A stretch of DNA of 64,000 bases, from contig NZ_UWOS01000001.1 of assembly GCF_900604515.1 (NCBI RefSeq), forward strand, positions 558,001 through 622,000, read 5' to 3'. The notes beneath the pieces are model-generated. The model did no database searches, was not told the origin of the DNA, and saw only the letters and a program-made list of their open reading frames with translations. A program made the translations under genes and the position numbers. The DNA is from Arcanobacterium ihumii. Lineage in GTDB: Bacteria > Actinomycetota > Actinomycetes > Actinomycetales > Actinomycetaceae. Each line of letters opens with the position of its first letter. Positions within the stretch are counted from its first letter, which is position 1. Positions 8,662 through 19,073 of the stretch are shown here, piece after piece.

Positions 8662-9621
8662 TTAAATCCCGTAAACCATTTTAGTGTTCAAATTAAGCTG
8701 GACGCACCAATCTTCAAGCGAAACCCCACGTAAATCGGCTTGAAAACGAGCAGTATAGGCAGCACCCCACGAAATATTCGGGTGCCCGCGGAACGGTGCA
8801 GGTGTGAGGTACGGTGCATCGGTTTCCACCAAAATTAACTCGCTCGGAAGAACCAAGAAAGCATCTCGTAGAAAGTCGTTAGCAGGATAAGTTATTGGCC
8901 CCGCAAAAGACGCGTACCAACCGTGATCTGCACACACTGCGGCCAACTCTCGATCCCCGGAAAAACAGTGGAAAACGGTTCGCTCTGGCGCACCATCGGC
9001 TCGAAGAATCTCTACCACATCTCCGTGAGCATCACGATCATGTATTTGGAGAGGTTTTCCAAGTTCTTTTGCTAGTGCAATATGAGCACGGAATGAATCT
9101 CTCTGGGCGACTTTCCCTGCTTCACCGGTGCGGAAATAATCCAGGCCCGTTTCACCAACAGCAACGACGGCGTCATCCTTACAAAGCTGAGCAACACGTT
9201 CAATCGCTTCGTCCAAAGAATACTGGAGGTGGTGGACCTCGGGCTCATGCTCGAGACCATCCGGAGCTATCTCACGAACACCCGCATGCATCGCCGCTTC
9301 GTTGGGATGAATCGCCAGCGCAGCCCATATTTCGTCCCATCGGTGGGCCAATGCAAGGGAAGGCTTGAGCTCGGGGATATCACAACCAGAAGTGATAGCT
9401 GCTCGAATCCCTCCCTGGCGCATCCCTTCGATCAACGTTTCTTCGAGAATCGGGAGTTTAAGCTGACCATCATCCGTGTGAGCTTGAATCAGTGCATGAT
9501 CCACACTCTCTCCCACCTGATCTGGCTGGGGATTTGGCGAAATATGGGTGTGGTTATCTACGATCCCTTCGGGAAGAAAATCCGGAATATCGGGAACGTT
9601 ACGCTTCTTCTTTTTGGACAT
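8662..9621 (-). CDS. tatD: TatD family metal-dependent hydrolase
   Basis: This 319-residue protein is a TatD-family deoxyribonuclease of the amidohydrolase fold. It shows the metal ligands in NHTHISPN, the conserved Glu in VGETGLDYF, HCFSGD, and the final Asp in ETDAPYLTP. A basic Lys-rich stretch opens the N terminus. It starts nine bases after the metG stop, so the two are co-transcribed. The metG-tatD-rpf order is a known actinobacterial arrangement. Confidence 0.92.
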   Translation of the reverse strand: MSKKKKRNVPDIPDFLPEGIVDNHTHISPNPQPDQVGESVDHALIQAHTDDGQLKLPILEETLIEGMRQGGIRAAITSGCDIPELKPSLALAHRWDEIWAALAIHPNEAAMHAGVREIAPDGLEHEPEVHHLQYSLDEAIERVAQLCKDDAVVAVGETGLDYFRTGEAGKVAQRDSFRAHIALAKELGKPLQIHDRDAHGDVVEILRADGAPERTVFHCFSGDRELAAVCADHGWYASFAGPITYPANDFLRDAFLVLPSELILVETDAPYLTPAPFRGHPNISWGAAYTARFQADLRGVSLEDWCVQLNLNTKMVYGI

Positions 9622-9630
9622 TCCCTACAC

Positions 9631-11436
9631 TCACGAAAAGTTCAAGCGCTCAAGCTCTTCTTCTACAACCGAATCATCCAGTTTCTGGAAAGCAGGCTTC
9701 GGCTTCGAAATAGGAGTTCCGACGACGACGTCACGCGCAGCCCAAGGTCGAACGTTACTATAGTCACCGGTGATAATCGGGAACGGATGACCGTTATCGA
9801 TATCAACCGTCTCAACCAATTGAGGCATCGGAGCGATAGTTCCTTCTCCACCCAAGATCACGTCAATCGTATTCGAGGAATGCGGAAGAAAAACGCTCAT
9901 CATAGTGTTAAGATCCGAAACCGCTTGGATCAACGTGTTAAGAACGGTTCCAAGACGTTCACGAAGCGATTCGTCCTTCATTTTGAATGGCTCGGTACGC
10001 GACACATATCCGTTTGCTTCGCCAACTAGGCGCATAATTTCACCGAGCGCAGCACGTTGCTGATGGTTTGCAATCAGATTACCCACGGTATCGAAGCCGC
10101 CACGAACTACTTCAAGTAACTCACGATCAATATCTTCAAGCTCACCGGCGGCCGGGATCTCACCAAAATTCTTTGCAATCATTGCAGCGGTACGGTTAAC
10201 CAAGTTACCCCAGCCAGCAACCAATTCTGAGTTATTGCGACGAACGAATTCTTCCCAGGTGAAATCCGAATCCGAAGTCTCTGGACCAGCGATAGAGATA
10301 AAATATCGCAAAGCGTCAGGCTGGTAGCGCGAAAGAATATCACGCACATAGATAACGACTGACTTCGACGATGAGAACTTCTTACCTTCCATCGTTAGGA
10401 ACTCTGATGCAACTACCTGAGTTGGCAAGTTCAGCGTTCCTAGCTCATGCTCTGATCCACCGCGCTGCCCCTTGCCGTTGTAGGCAAGAAGCTCAGCCGG
10501 CCAGATCTGGGAGTGGAAAACGATGTTGTCTTTACCCATGAAGTAGTAGGACAGCGCTTCTGGGTTCGTCCACCATTCCCGCCAATCTTCGGCGGTTCCC
10601 TTGCCATTGGCAGCGCGGCGTCGTGCCCATTCGATCGACGCCGAAAGGTAACCAATCACAGCGTCAAACCATACATAGAGACGCTTGTTGGGCTGATCCT
10701 CCCAACCTGGGATCGGAATACCCCAGGAAATATCGCGACTCATCGCACGTGGGCGAACGTCGTCGAGGAGATGTTTAGAGAAGGAAATAACGTTCGGACG
10801 CCACTTTCCTGTTTCTTCAACTTGATCGAGCCATTCGCCCAACGCACCCGCAAGAGCAGGAAGATCAAGGAAGTAATGCTCGGTGATCTTAAATTCTGGA
10901 GTCAATCCCGAAATCTTCGAAACGGGGTCGATCAAATCCTGTGGATCGAGCTGGTTTCCACAGTTATCGCACTGATCTCCACGAGCCCCTTCAGCACCAC
11001 ACAAAGGACACTTACCTTCAATATAGCGATCGGGCAAAGTATTACCCGTCTTCGGATCAATTGCCACCGCGGACTCTTGAATAACCATGTAGCCGTTGTC
11101 GCGACACCCCTCGAAGAGTTGCTGCACAACTTTTTCGTGATTTCCAGTGGTAGTGCGGGTAAATAGATCATAGGAAAGACCAAGGTTAACAAGGTCCTCC
11201 GCAATAATTCGGTTGTTTTTATCCGCCAGTTCTTGTGGAGTCATCCCTTCCTTATCAGCTGCCACCATGATCGGAGTGCCGTGTTCATCAGTTCCGGACA
11301 CCATCAAGACGTCGTGACCCGCCATTCGCATATAGCGCGAGAAGACGTCCGATGGAACACCGAATCCAGCCACATGGCCGATGTGGCGCGGGCCGTTTGC
11401 ATACGGCCAGGCAACTGCTGAAAGGATTTTTGACAT
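9631..11436 (-). CDS. metG: Methionyl-tRNA synthetase
   Basis: This 601-residue class I synthetase charges tRNA-Met. The HIGH motif is [10 protein letters not shown] (His18-His21), the zinc knuckle has CPLCGAEG and CDNCG (about 141-159), and the KMSKS equivalent is KFSSSKSV (about 352-359). The C-terminal tRNA-binding Trbp111 domain is absent, as usual for the short actinobacterial form. It starts the metG-tatD operon on the minus strand. Confidence 0.97.
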   Translation of the reverse strand: MSKILSAVAWPYANGPRHIGHVAGFGVPSDVFSRYMRMAGHDVLMVSGTDEHGTPIMVAADKEGMTPQELADKNNRIIAEDLVNLGLSYDLFTRTTTGNHEKVVQQLFEGCRDNGYMVIQESAVAIDPKTGNTLPDRYIEGKCPLCGAEGARGDQCDNCGNQLDPQDLIDPVSKISGLTPEFKITEHYFLDLPALAGALGEWLDQVEETGKWRPNVISFSKHLLDDVRPRAMSRDISWGIPIPGWEDQPNKRLYVWFDAVIGYLSASIEWARRRAANGKGTAEDWREWWTNPEALSYYFMGKDNIVFHSQIWPAELLAYNGKGQRGGSEHELGTLNLPTQVVASEFLTMEGKKFSSSKSVVIYVRDILSRYQPDALRYFISIAGPETSDSDFTWEEFVRRNNSELVAGWGNLVNRTAAMIAKNFGEIPAAGELEDIDRELLEVVRGGFDTVGNLIANHQQRAALGEIMRLVGEANGYVSRTEPFKMKDESLRERLGTVLNTLIQAVSDLNTMMSVFLPHSSNTIDVILGGEGTIAPMPQLVETVDIDNGHPFPIITGDYSNVRPWAARDVVVGTPISKPKPAFQKLDDSVVEEELERLNFS

Positions 11437-11630
11437 ACCTTAAGATTACGGCTAAAAACGTGTGTTCGTAAAACTTGTGGTGAAGCGGAGCCAAGTTCAC
11501 ACCTTGACACCGCTAAAGTTCCGTTCAGTGGCGCTTCACCAGCGATTCATTCGGCTCGCTTCTGATGCCCCATCTCTAATAAAGTCATACACTATAACTT
11601 AAAGGTTTTACTTTTCCACGTGGAGGAACC

Positions 11631-12713
11631 ATGGAAGCCGAAAATCGGGCACTACTTATCGTTGACGTTCAGCCAACTTTCACCGAAGGCGGCGCACTTG
11701 GAGTTGAAGGCGGCAACGCTGTAGCGATGCGAATCGCTGATTTTGTTACTGAGCACGCAGACGAATACTCGCTGATCATCACAACTCAAGACTGGCATGT
11801 TGAACCAGGCGAACATTTTGCTGACGAACCCGATTTCGTTGATACCTGGCCCACGCACGGCGTGGCAGGTACTCCTGAAGCCGAGCTCCACGAAGAAATT
11901 GCTGGTTTACCTTTCCATTATTCCGTTAAGAAGGGCCAGTATGCTCCTGCTTACTCCGGTTTCGAAGGAAAGACCGACGATGGCGAGACCCTTGAAGACG
12001 TATTGCGTTCGCATTCGATCCAAAGCGTAGATGTGGTTGGAATTGCTGAATCACACTGTGTCAAGGACACTGCACTAGACTCCTTGCGTGCAGGGTGGCC
12101 AACTCGCGTGTTCTCTGACCTCACTGTTCCTGTTACCCCAGAGCTGGGAGAACTCGCCCGCCAAGAAATGGACGAAGCAGGTGTGGAGCAAATTTCATCT
12201 TCCGTTGCTTTCGGTTTTTATGAAGAACAAGAAGATACTCCGATCCCAGGAGAGGAGGCAAACGGATCAGCTGGATCAGGCTTTGGTCGTGCTGATTCTT
12301 GGGGCTCCGCAGATGAGTGGAGCTCCGATTCATTTGATTCACCTGACGATGACTACTCAGATAACGAATGGTCCGATACCGATTGGGATCGGGACGAAGC
12401 AGGAGCAGCAGATTTCTTAGCTGATGAATTCCTCACCGCACACGAGCCCGGAGCCGAAGCCGTGAATAATTCCGATAATTATGACGACGACGCCGATCCC
12501 GAGCTTACGTCCGACGGCGAAGATGAAGAGCTTGACGTTGTAAAAAACCTGGCTGAAGTCGAGGATCTTTCCGACCTTGATCTTTCCGACCTTGATCTTT
12601 CCGAATTTGGAATCGACGAGGATGCCTTCGATCTTGACGATGAGAACTTCGATTTTTCGGGCGATGCCGACGACGAAGACTTCGACTTTTCGGATATTGA
12701 CTTTAAGCCGTGA
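11631..12713 (+). CDS. Isochorismatase-family nicotinamidase with long acidic C-terminal extension
   Basis: Residues 1-190 form a nicotinamidase/pyrazinamidase-like isochorismatase domain, with the likely triad Asp12 (IVDVQ), Lys100 or Lys101, and Cys143 (AESHCVKDTA), and probable metal ligands Asp54 and His56 in TQDWH. Such enzymes convert nicotinamide to nicotinate for NAD salvage. Residues 200-360 are an Asp/Glu/Ser-rich, low-complexity tail with tandem LSDLD units, not part of the family. GTGGAGGA precedes the ATG. The tail roughly doubles the usual family length of about 190-210 residues. Confidence 0.85.
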   Translation: MEAENRALLIVDVQPTFTEGGALGVEGGNAVAMRIADFVTEHADEYSLIITTQDWHVEPGEHFADEPDFVDTWPTHGVAGTPEAELHEEIAGLPFHYSVKKGQYAPAYSGFEGKTDDGETLEDVLRSHSIQSVDVVGIAESHCVKDTALDSLRAGWPTRVFSDLTVPVTPELGELARQEMDEAGVEQISSSVAFGFYEEQEDTPIPGEEANGSAGSGFGRADSWGSADEWSSDSFDSPDDDYSDNEWSDTDWDRDEAGAADFLADEFLTAHEPGAEAVNNSDNYDDDADPELTSDGEDEELDVVKNLAEVEDLSDLDLSDLDLSEFGIDEDAFDLDDENFDFSGDADDEDFDFSDIDFKP

Positions 12714-12812
12714 TTTGAAGGTTTCAAAATATTTTTAAGGTCGGTTGTAAGTAATGATTACGACCAACTTTAAATAGTCATCTCTTTCTTCGAATCGCCA
12801 AAGTTTTTCGAA

Positions 12813-15053
12813 TTATTGCAAATTATCGCTTGCTCGTTTATTAAGTGCCGACGGCCACCACACCCGATCGCCAAATTCCAACACCACGCCAGGCACCAGC
12901 AAGGACCGCACAATAAACGTGTCTATCACGATACCCAAAGCCACGATTACGGCCAGCTGCACCATAAAAAGCAAAGGCACTACCGCCAGCGCCGCAAAAG
13001 TAGCAGCCAACACCACACCAGCCGAAGTAATCACTCCACCAGTCACAGCCACACCATGACGCACACCCACTTCAGTGCCGTAATGGCGAGATTCTTCCCG
13101 CACGCGCGACATCAGGAAAATCGTATAGTCGATGCCCAACGCCACAAGGAATACAAAAGCGTAGATTGGCACCGACGCATCCGAACCAGAGAACCCAAAA
13201 ACATGATTGAACAGCAGCGCGCACAGCCCCATAGCGCTTGCAAACGACACGATATTCGCCACGATAATTAAAACTGGCGCAACAACTGAACGCAGTAGCA
13301 AAACCAGCATGAAGAAAATTACGAGCAACACAACTGGAACAATCTTCACAAAATCGACTCGAGCAGTTTCTTGGGTATCGAGATTCTGCGCTGCTGGCCC
13401 ACCCACCAGTGAGCTTTGATCAATTTTGTGAGCCACGGTGCGAATATTACGCACAACCTGTGCTGACTGCGCATCTTCCGCCGGCATCGTCGTAGTTACA
13501 TTGAGAAGCACTTGGTCATCAACAACGGTTGGGCGAGTATTAGCTGGAGCAGACTGACCAGGAATCGATGGAAGATCGGACTGAGGTACAACCGTCGCCA
13601 CTCCGTTGATCTGCGAAATTTCTTTCACCGCATCGCTATACAACTTGTTCGAAATAACGACTGTGGTTGGCTGAGCAGAGCCCGATTGGAACTTATCTCC
13701 AATGACTCTAAACCCCTCAACGGATTCCGTTGGTTTCATAAAGGTGTCTAACGTCGAAACACCGTTAGCTTTAAAAGAAGGGGCAAAGGCAGCGAACGCA
13801 ACTAATACAACCGTCGTCGCCACCCAAACAACTCTGCCTCGTTTCGTAACAAATGTGGAGATTTTATTCCAGAAAGGATGGTTTTTGGAAATACGCTCGT
13901 CGATATAGTCAATCTTGGTTCCCTCAAGAACAGCATCTCCCGAAGACTGTTGAATCTTCGCTGGCCAAAACATGACTCGAGCATGCTTGCCCGGTACCAG
14001 AAGCAACCCCGGAAGCAAAGTAAGTGCAGCGAACATCGCGAAAATGATTCCAATTGACGCAATCGGACCAAGAGATGCCGTAGAAGAAAGATCAGACAGC
14101 AACAGAGTAAGGAGCCCAGCAATCACCGTTCCGCCTGAAGCAAGTATTGGTTCCCAAGTGCCACGGAGCGCCCTACTCATAGCATTACTAGGAACACCAC
14201 CGCTCGAAAGCTCTTCTCGATACCGGGAAATCAGAAGCAAACAATAATCTGTTGTTGCTCCAACCACCAAGATTGCAAGAATCCCCTGAGTTTGCCCGTT
14301 AAGGTCAACCACGCTAGCTTTCGCTAATTGATAAACAACCAATACTGCACCACAAAGGGCAGTAAACGCAGTGAAAAGGACAGCTAATGGCAATAATAAT
14401 GAACGGTACACTACCAAAAGAATGATAAATACAAGTACGAGCGCAACAAGAAGAAGAGTTAGGTCAATTCCAGCGAATGCGCCGCCAAGATCCGCCGCAA
14501 TGCCTGCCGGTCCGGAAACAAAGAACTTTAGCGTTGCATCTTTCTGATTATCTGCAATGTGCTTCCGCACCTCCTCAACCACAGTGCTGAGGCTCTTTTT
14601 CCCATCGGAATCTAATTTGTTTGTTTGATTAGTATCAAGCTGAATCGGGATAAGAATCGCAGACTGATCCTTATTAGGAATTGTCACAATTGGACCAAGA
14701 ATAAAATCTGAAAAGCGAGAGTTGCTTCCGATCTGGATATTTTTCAAATCCCGTGCACTGCTTCGCACTTCATTGATCTTTTCGGGAGCTATACGCCCAC
14801 CATTAGACGTCGAAGCCACAATGAGGAGCGGAAGCGAATGAGTATCGTTAAACTTACGAGCTTCATTGGCAGCTAACGTCGATTCGGCCGATTTTGGCAA
14901 GAAAGTTGCTTGATCATTATTCGAAACAGTGGATATATTTCCCTGTGCCATACCACCTAAAGTAAACATGGTCAGCCAAAATACAAGGAGCGCTAGCCTT
15001 ATCGGTAGCGCTCGTTTCGAAGTAAGATCGTTAATTTTAAACATTGTTTCCAT
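12813..15053 (-). CDS. MMPL/RND family membrane transporter
   Basis: This 746-residue protein has the two-fold layout of MMPL exporters: a membrane helix near the N terminus, a large external loop, a five-helix block, a second external loop and a second five-helix block. Both blocks carry the family signature: [20 protein letters not shown] and [23 protein letters not shown] proteins move lipids, glycolipids or drugs outward using the proton gradient. The 5' end overlaps the rsmI stop by 17 bases if the first ATG is used, so the genes are probably co-transcribed. The substrate is unknown. Confidence 0.9.
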   Translation of the reverse strand: METMFKINDLTSKRALPIRLALLVFWLTMFTLGGMAQGNISTVSNNDQATFLPKSAESTLAANEARKFNDTHSLPLLIVASTSNGGRIAPEKINEVRSSARDLKNIQIGSNSRFSDFILGPIVTIPNKDQSAILIPIQLDTNQTNKLDSDGKKSLSTVVEEVRKHIADNQKDATLKFFVSGPAGIAADLGGAFAGIDLTLLLVALVLVFIILLVVYRSLLLPLAVLFTAFTALCGAVLVVYQLAKASVVDLNGQTQGILAILVVGATTDYCLLLISRYREELSSGGVPSNAMSRALRGTWEPILASGGTVIAGLLTLLLSDLSSTASLGPIASIGIIFAMFAALTLLPGLLLVPGKHARVMFWPAKIQQSSGDAVLEGTKIDYIDERISKNHPFWNKISTFVTKRGRVVWVATTVVLVAFAAFAPSFKANGVSTLDTFMKPTESVEGFRVIGDKFQSGSAQPTTVVISNKLYSDAVKEISQINGVATVVPQSDLPSIPGQSAPANTRPTVVDDQVLLNVTTTMPAEDAQSAQVVRNIRTVAHKIDQSSLVGGPAAQNLDTQETARVDFVKIVPVVLLVIFFMLVLLLRSVVAPVLIIVANIVSFASAMGLCALLFNHVFGFSGSDASVPIYAFVFLVALGIDYTIFLMSRVREESRHYGTEVGVRHGVAVTGGVITSAGVVLAATFAALAVVPLLFMVQLAVIVALGIVIDTFIVRSLLVPGVVLEFGDRVWWPSALNKRASDNLQ

Positions 15054-15867
15054 TTTCTAAAGCCAATCGATATAGCTCATTCTTTCGCAATTTTTGGCGC
15101 TCCGCTATATGCGCTACTGCGTCTTTAAGTCGTAGTCCGCGCTCCACAAGAGTCAATACTTCAGGAATGAACTTCGCAGGATCAGAATTCTCGTTTTTTT
15201 CGGCTCCTTCAACGACGATCGAAATCTCACCTAATACTCCTTGCGATGCCCACGTAACCAACTCCGCTAATGACCCACGGCAAACCTCCTCATGGGTTTT
15301 TGTTAGTTCTCGACACACGGCAGCTTTACGCTCATCACCGAATACTTCACGCATAACATTTAGCGACTCTTTGAGTCTACGAGGAGATTCAAAGAAGATC
15401 ATCGTGCGCGTTTCAGCCCGGAGTTCATTCAGCACATGCCTTAACTCGCCATCTTTTCGAGGTAAAAATCCTTCGAAACTAAAGCGGTCGGATGCGAGCC
15501 CGGATATAGCGAGGGCAGTGAGCACCGCTGAAGGACCGGGCACAACTGTGACAGGCACTCCCGAATCAGTAGCAAGAGAAACAAGACGATAACCAGGATC
15601 AGAGACCGACGGCATACCCGCGTCCGTCACAACAACGACGGTCTTTCCATTTTGCGCAACTCGGATAAGATCTGGGGCTTTCTGCCTCTCATTATGGTCA
15701 TGATAAGGTACAACCGGCGCATGAATATCGATCCCTAGACGTCCAACCAAATTAAGCAGGCGCCGTGTGTCTTCGGCAGCAATGAGGTCGGCAGATTCTA
15801 GAGATTCACGTAGGCGCGACGAAGCATCACCGTCATTACCAAGAGGCGTTCCTACTAAGATGATCAT
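15037..15867 (-). CDS. rsmI: 16S rRNA (cytidine1402-2'-O)-methyltransferase
   Basis: This 276-residue tetrapyrrole-methylase-fold protein is RsmI, which 2'-O-methylates C1402 of 16S rRNA. It opens with ILVGTPLGN, has AEDTRRLLN and [13 protein letters not shown], and contains [12 protein letters not shown] chose ATG at 15867 because GGAG lies seven bases upstream and homologs begin at this point; an in-frame start at 15906 would add 13 unlikely residues. Confidence 0.93.
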   Translation of the reverse strand: MIILVGTPLGNDGDASSRLRESLESADLIAAEDTRRLLNLVGRLGIDIHAPVVPYHDHNERQKAPDLIRVAQNGKTVVVVTDAGMPSVSDPGYRLVSLATDSGVPVTVVPGPSAVLTALAISGLASDRFSFEGFLPRKDGELRHVLNELRAETRTMIFFESPRRLKESLNVMREVFGDERKAAVCRELTKTHEEVCRGSLAELVTWASQGVLGEISIVVEGAEKNENSDPAKFIPEVLTLVERGLRLKDAVAHIAERQKLRKNELYRLALENGNNV

Positions 15868-15960
15868 TGTGTTTCTCCAACCGCACGAGCGCACACCGAG
15901 TTGCACTGTTTAATTATGACGACGCCGTCTAGCTTACGTGAAGATGGAGCACGCTCCGAA

Positions 15961-16809
15961 CTAGGCGGGTCGTGGCTTCTTTCCCTTGAATTCGTCCATA
16001 GTGGAGTTGATTCCGAAGAACTGCAGAACTTCATCTACAAACGGAACAGGGAATGGCTGCATCAATTGAACAAGACGAACGATTGGTGGTGCCACCTTCA
16101 TCTGTATACCGGCTTCAATGGCATCGAGAATCTGCTTTGCAATCTTCTGCGGCGAAAGAATCGGGAGCAGAAGAGGAAACTTCGTCTTTACTCCGTCGAA
16201 CATTCCTGTAGAAATATAGTAGGGGCAGTAGAGCAAAGTATGAACCTTCGACCCTTTATGACGCAATTCAGCGCGTAGTGACTGCGCAAATCCAACCGCA
16301 CCAAACTTCGAGGCATTGTAATCAGATTGTTTTGCCACACCAACTAATCCGGCAGCCGATGCAACAGTCACAATCGAACCACGATCACGCTCAAGCATTC
16401 CCGGAAGGAACTCACGCGTGGTTTTGAAGTGTGAAATCGTATTGACCGCAAGGGTTCGCTGTACTTCATCGTCGGTTATGTCCAAAAAGTCCTTCCCCGT
16501 CACGATTCCTGCGTTATTAATCAAAATATCAACTCGGCCTTGCTCAGCGAGCACAACGGTGGCAACCTCTTTTACCCGCTCAGAGTCCGTTACATCAACC
16601 GCATATCCACTTACTTTCACGCGAGGATGGAGATCTTTGATCTCAGTTGCAACAGATTTCGCATCACGTTCTTTGTGTGCCCATACCACCACGCCTTTGG
16701 CACCGCGTTCCGCGGCCCCCAGCGCCATCAATCTACCGATTCCTGATCCCGCGCCGGTGATTAGAACTACAGCACCACGGATTGGAACTTTGGTTGGCTT
16801 GCTAAACAT
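15961..16809 (-). CDS. Short-chain dehydrogenase/reductase
   Basis: This 282-residue enzyme has the classical SDR cofactor motif TGAGSGIG (residues 18-25), NNAG in the middle and the active-site YNASK. It is an NAD(P)-dependent oxidoreductase of unknown substrate. It begins nine bases after the upstream aldehyde dehydrogenase gene behind AAGGAGACAAA, so the two are one operon. The tail of about 60 residues resembles lipid- or steroid-related SDRs, which fits a role in lipid or aldehyde metabolism, but this is inference. Confidence 0.88.
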   Translation of the reverse strand: MFSKPTKVPIRGAVVLITGAGSGIGRLMALGAAERGAKGVVVWAHKERDAKSVATEIKDLHPRVKVSGYAVDVTDSERVKEVATVVLAEQGRVDILINNAGIVTGKDFLDITDDEVQRTLAVNTISHFKTTREFLPGMLERDRGSIVTVASAAGLVGVAKQSDYNASKFGAVGFAQSLRAELRHKGSKVHTLLYCPYYISTGMFDGVKTKFPLLLPILSPQKIAKQILDAIEAGIQMKVAPPIVRLVQLMQPFPVPFVDEVLQFFGINSTMDEFKGKKPRPA

Positions 16810-16818
16810 TTTGTCTCC

Positions 16819-18429
16819 TTAGAGATCGAATCTTCGCTGAGCCCTGAGGTAAGTATGGAGCACCTTTGCCCACGCCTTTTCCCCAAGCCATTTTGGTGCA
16901 CCGATGTGCATCAATCGCTGGGTGGCAACAGTTTGTACATCGGTGTACTTGACTAAGCCTTCTACCCCGTGGCGATGGCTCAATCCCGAGTCCTTGAATC
17001 CTCCACTAGGCGCATGGATTGATCCCCACGCTGCGGCGTACCCATCATTAATATTAACGGTACCAGCTTCTACACGTATCGCCATTGACTGAGCAATCTT
17101 CAGATCATCAGACCAAATCGCCGAATTTAAACCGTAATTTGTAGCATTAACAAGACTTAAGGCCTGTTCGTCGCTATCTACTTTGTATAGGGAGACGAGC
17201 GGACCGAAAGTTTCTTCTCCAAAAACCTTCATATCCGGAGTAACATCCGTCAAAACCGTTGGCAAGAACGCACGGTTCGAAACCTCAGGAACCAAATGAC
17301 CACCCGCAAGTACCTTCGCACCTTTGGCAACGGCGTCGTTAATATGTTCGGCAACCTTCTCAACCTGGGCATCGTTGATCAACGGACCAATATCAGCCTT
17401 CCAGTCCATTGACGCTTCGAGTTTCATTTCTTTCACGCGCTTAAGGAATGCTGGAACGAAACGATCCCAAATATCTTTATGAATATAGATGCGTTCCATT
17501 GAGATACAGAGCTGACCAGAAGATGAGAAGCAGGCCTTAACTGCACCAGCCGCAGCTCGCTCAACAGGCGCATCCGCACGAATAATCATTGCATTCTTTC
17601 CACCAAGTTCCGCCGAGAAACCAATCAGCTTTTCACCGGATTGCCTAGCGATCGTACGTCCAGTCTGAGAAGAACCCGTGAACATAATATAGTTGGCATT
17701 CTCAATCATCGGACCGCCAAGTTCGCGGCCCGATCCAATAACAACCTGAAAAAGATTGCGCGGCAAGCCCGCTCGCTCCATCAATGCCTTAATCGCCAAA
17801 GCTGAGAACGGCGTTTGAGAATCTGGCTTCAAAACAATCGAATTACCTGCCATGATCGCTGCGATAGCATCCGAAGCAGCCAACGTTAACGGGTAGTTCC
17901 ATGGTGAGATAATGCCAACTACACCCTTTGGGACGAAGTTAATCTGTGTCTTAGTCAGCACCGGAACCGCTCCAGCCACAGACTTCGAACGAAGAATTCT
18001 TTCTGCATGCAAAGCGTAGTAGCGAGAGTTCATTGCTACGTCATATACCTCTTCATAAGCAGATCCACGGTTCTTTCCGTTCTCCCACTGAATAATGTCA
18101 AGAACCGCTTCATACTCTTTAAGCAAGGTATCAACAAACGAGAGAACAAGACGCTTGCGCTCGCGAATATCCGTTGCAGCCCACGCCTTTCCAATTTCAC
18201 GGGCACGATCAAAAACAACAGCAACATCACTGCCCTTGATCGTGGGAAGTTCTGCAATAACCGAATCAGTCAACGCAGAAGTCTTTGATTCCATAACAGG
18301 TTCAGATTGCGGATTTGTAGAGCATAGATCCTGCGGACGAGGAGCTAAAGAATCTAAGGCGCGACGACCACGCTTATCCAATTGCGCAAATTTAAACGCT
18401 AAGTTTTTAGAACTTAAGGTATCAGTCAT
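16819..18429 (-). CDS. Aldehyde dehydrogenase, succinate-semialdehyde dehydrogenase-like
   Basis: This 536-residue NAD(P)-dependent enzyme belongs to the aldehyde dehydrogenase family. It shows SPWNYPLTLA, FTGSSQTGR, the general base in AELGGKNAMII and the nucleophile Cys in SSGQLCISMER, followed by FGEETFGP. The closest type by feel is the actinobacterial GabD2-like succinate-semialdehyde dehydrogenase, but substrate choice cannot be proven by eye. An N-terminal extension of about 50 residues precedes the family start. It is co-transcribed with the SDR gene. Confidence 0.85.
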   Translation of the reverse strand: MTDTLSSKNLAFKFAQLDKRGRRALDSLAPRPQDLCSTNPQSEPVMESKTSALTDSVIAELPTIKGSDVAVVFDRAREIGKAWAATDIRERKRLVLSFVDTLLKEYEAVLDIIQWENGKNRGSAYEEVYDVAMNSRYYALHAERILRSKSVAGAVPVLTKTQINFVPKGVVGIISPWNYPLTLAASDAIAAIMAGNSIVLKPDSQTPFSALAIKALMERAGLPRNLFQVVIGSGRELGGPMIENANYIMFTGSSQTGRTIARQSGEKLIGFSAELGGKNAMIIRADAPVERAAAGAVKACFSSSGQLCISMERIYIHKDIWDRFVPAFLKRVKEMKLEASMDWKADIGPLINDAQVEKVAEHINDAVAKGAKVLAGGHLVPEVSNRAFLPTVLTDVTPDMKVFGEETFGPLVSLYKVDSDEQALSLVNATNYGLNSAIWSDDLKIAQSMAIRVEAGTVNINDGYAAAWGSIHAPSGGFKDSGLSHRHGVEGLVKYTDVQTVATQRLMHIGAPKWLGEKAWAKVLHTYLRAQRRFDL

Positions 18430-18630
18430 AAGTCCTATTTTGCACTGTTTTTCAATTCACCGGGAAGCGTTTGGGATAATTCTTTTCGTAGAGCGTACTT
18501 TTCGAGTTATTAGTGACCAAGGTCCCGAAAAGTAGTAATCTGAGATTCAGCGCAATGTCGCCTTGGTTCGCGCTCCGAGCTCAGCAAAGAAGTTCGAGCT
18601 CAACGCCCCACCCGAAACAGAGGAGTACTC

Positions 18631-18975
18631 ATGTCTGACTTGAAAATCGTGTTCCACGTCAATGAAAACGATCGCTGGCCGTTCACAATTCGATCAGTTC
18701 GAAACTTGGTGCGCTCCGCACAAGGTGGCACCGCCGTCGTCGTCGCTAATGGTGGAGCTATCCGCTCATTTTCACAACTGGACTCTGACCCGATGCGTTT
18801 TGCAAAGATCAAAGAACTCCACGATGAGGGCGTACGTTTCGTCATTTGTGAAATTGCGATGAATGAGCGCCAAGTCAAAGCTGAACTAATTCCTGATTAT
18901 GTTGAGATCGTTCCAGCAGGAATCGTTGAGATCGCTCGTCTTCAACATGAAGGATACGGCTACATTAAGGCCTGA
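18631..18975 (+). CDS. DsrE/DsrF-like small protein
   Basis: This 114-residue protein has the alternating strand-helix pattern of the DsrE/F family (KIVFHVNEND, AVVVANGGAI, VRFVICEIAM, and VEIVPAGIVEIARLQHEGYG at the end). DsrE-like proteins are sulfur-relay or small oligomeric proteins; the conserved sulfur-carrying Cys is not clear here, although one Cys is present in VICEIAM. GAGGAG lies upstream of the ATG. It stands alone between a divergent dehydrogenase gene and an SNF2 helicase gene. Confidence 0.65.
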   Translation: MSDLKIVFHVNENDRWPFTIRSVRNLVRSAQGGTAVVVANGGAIRSFSQLDSDPMRFAKIKELHDEGVRFVICEIAMNERQVKAELIPDYVEIVPAGIVEIARLQHEGYGYIKA

Positions 18976-19073
18976 GCGCCATCCTTGTATACACCAAGCT
19001 TACGTTTCAGCAAGCTCATATGCCTTCAAGCTCGGTTCCACTTCTTTCGCCGTATGCGTCTAAACTGGATTAG

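Noticed and set aside
12738-12771. Imperfect hairpin with G-U pairs between the nicotinamidase and MMPL genes
   Set aside because: It has a bulge and no T run in either direction, so the call as terminator is too weak.
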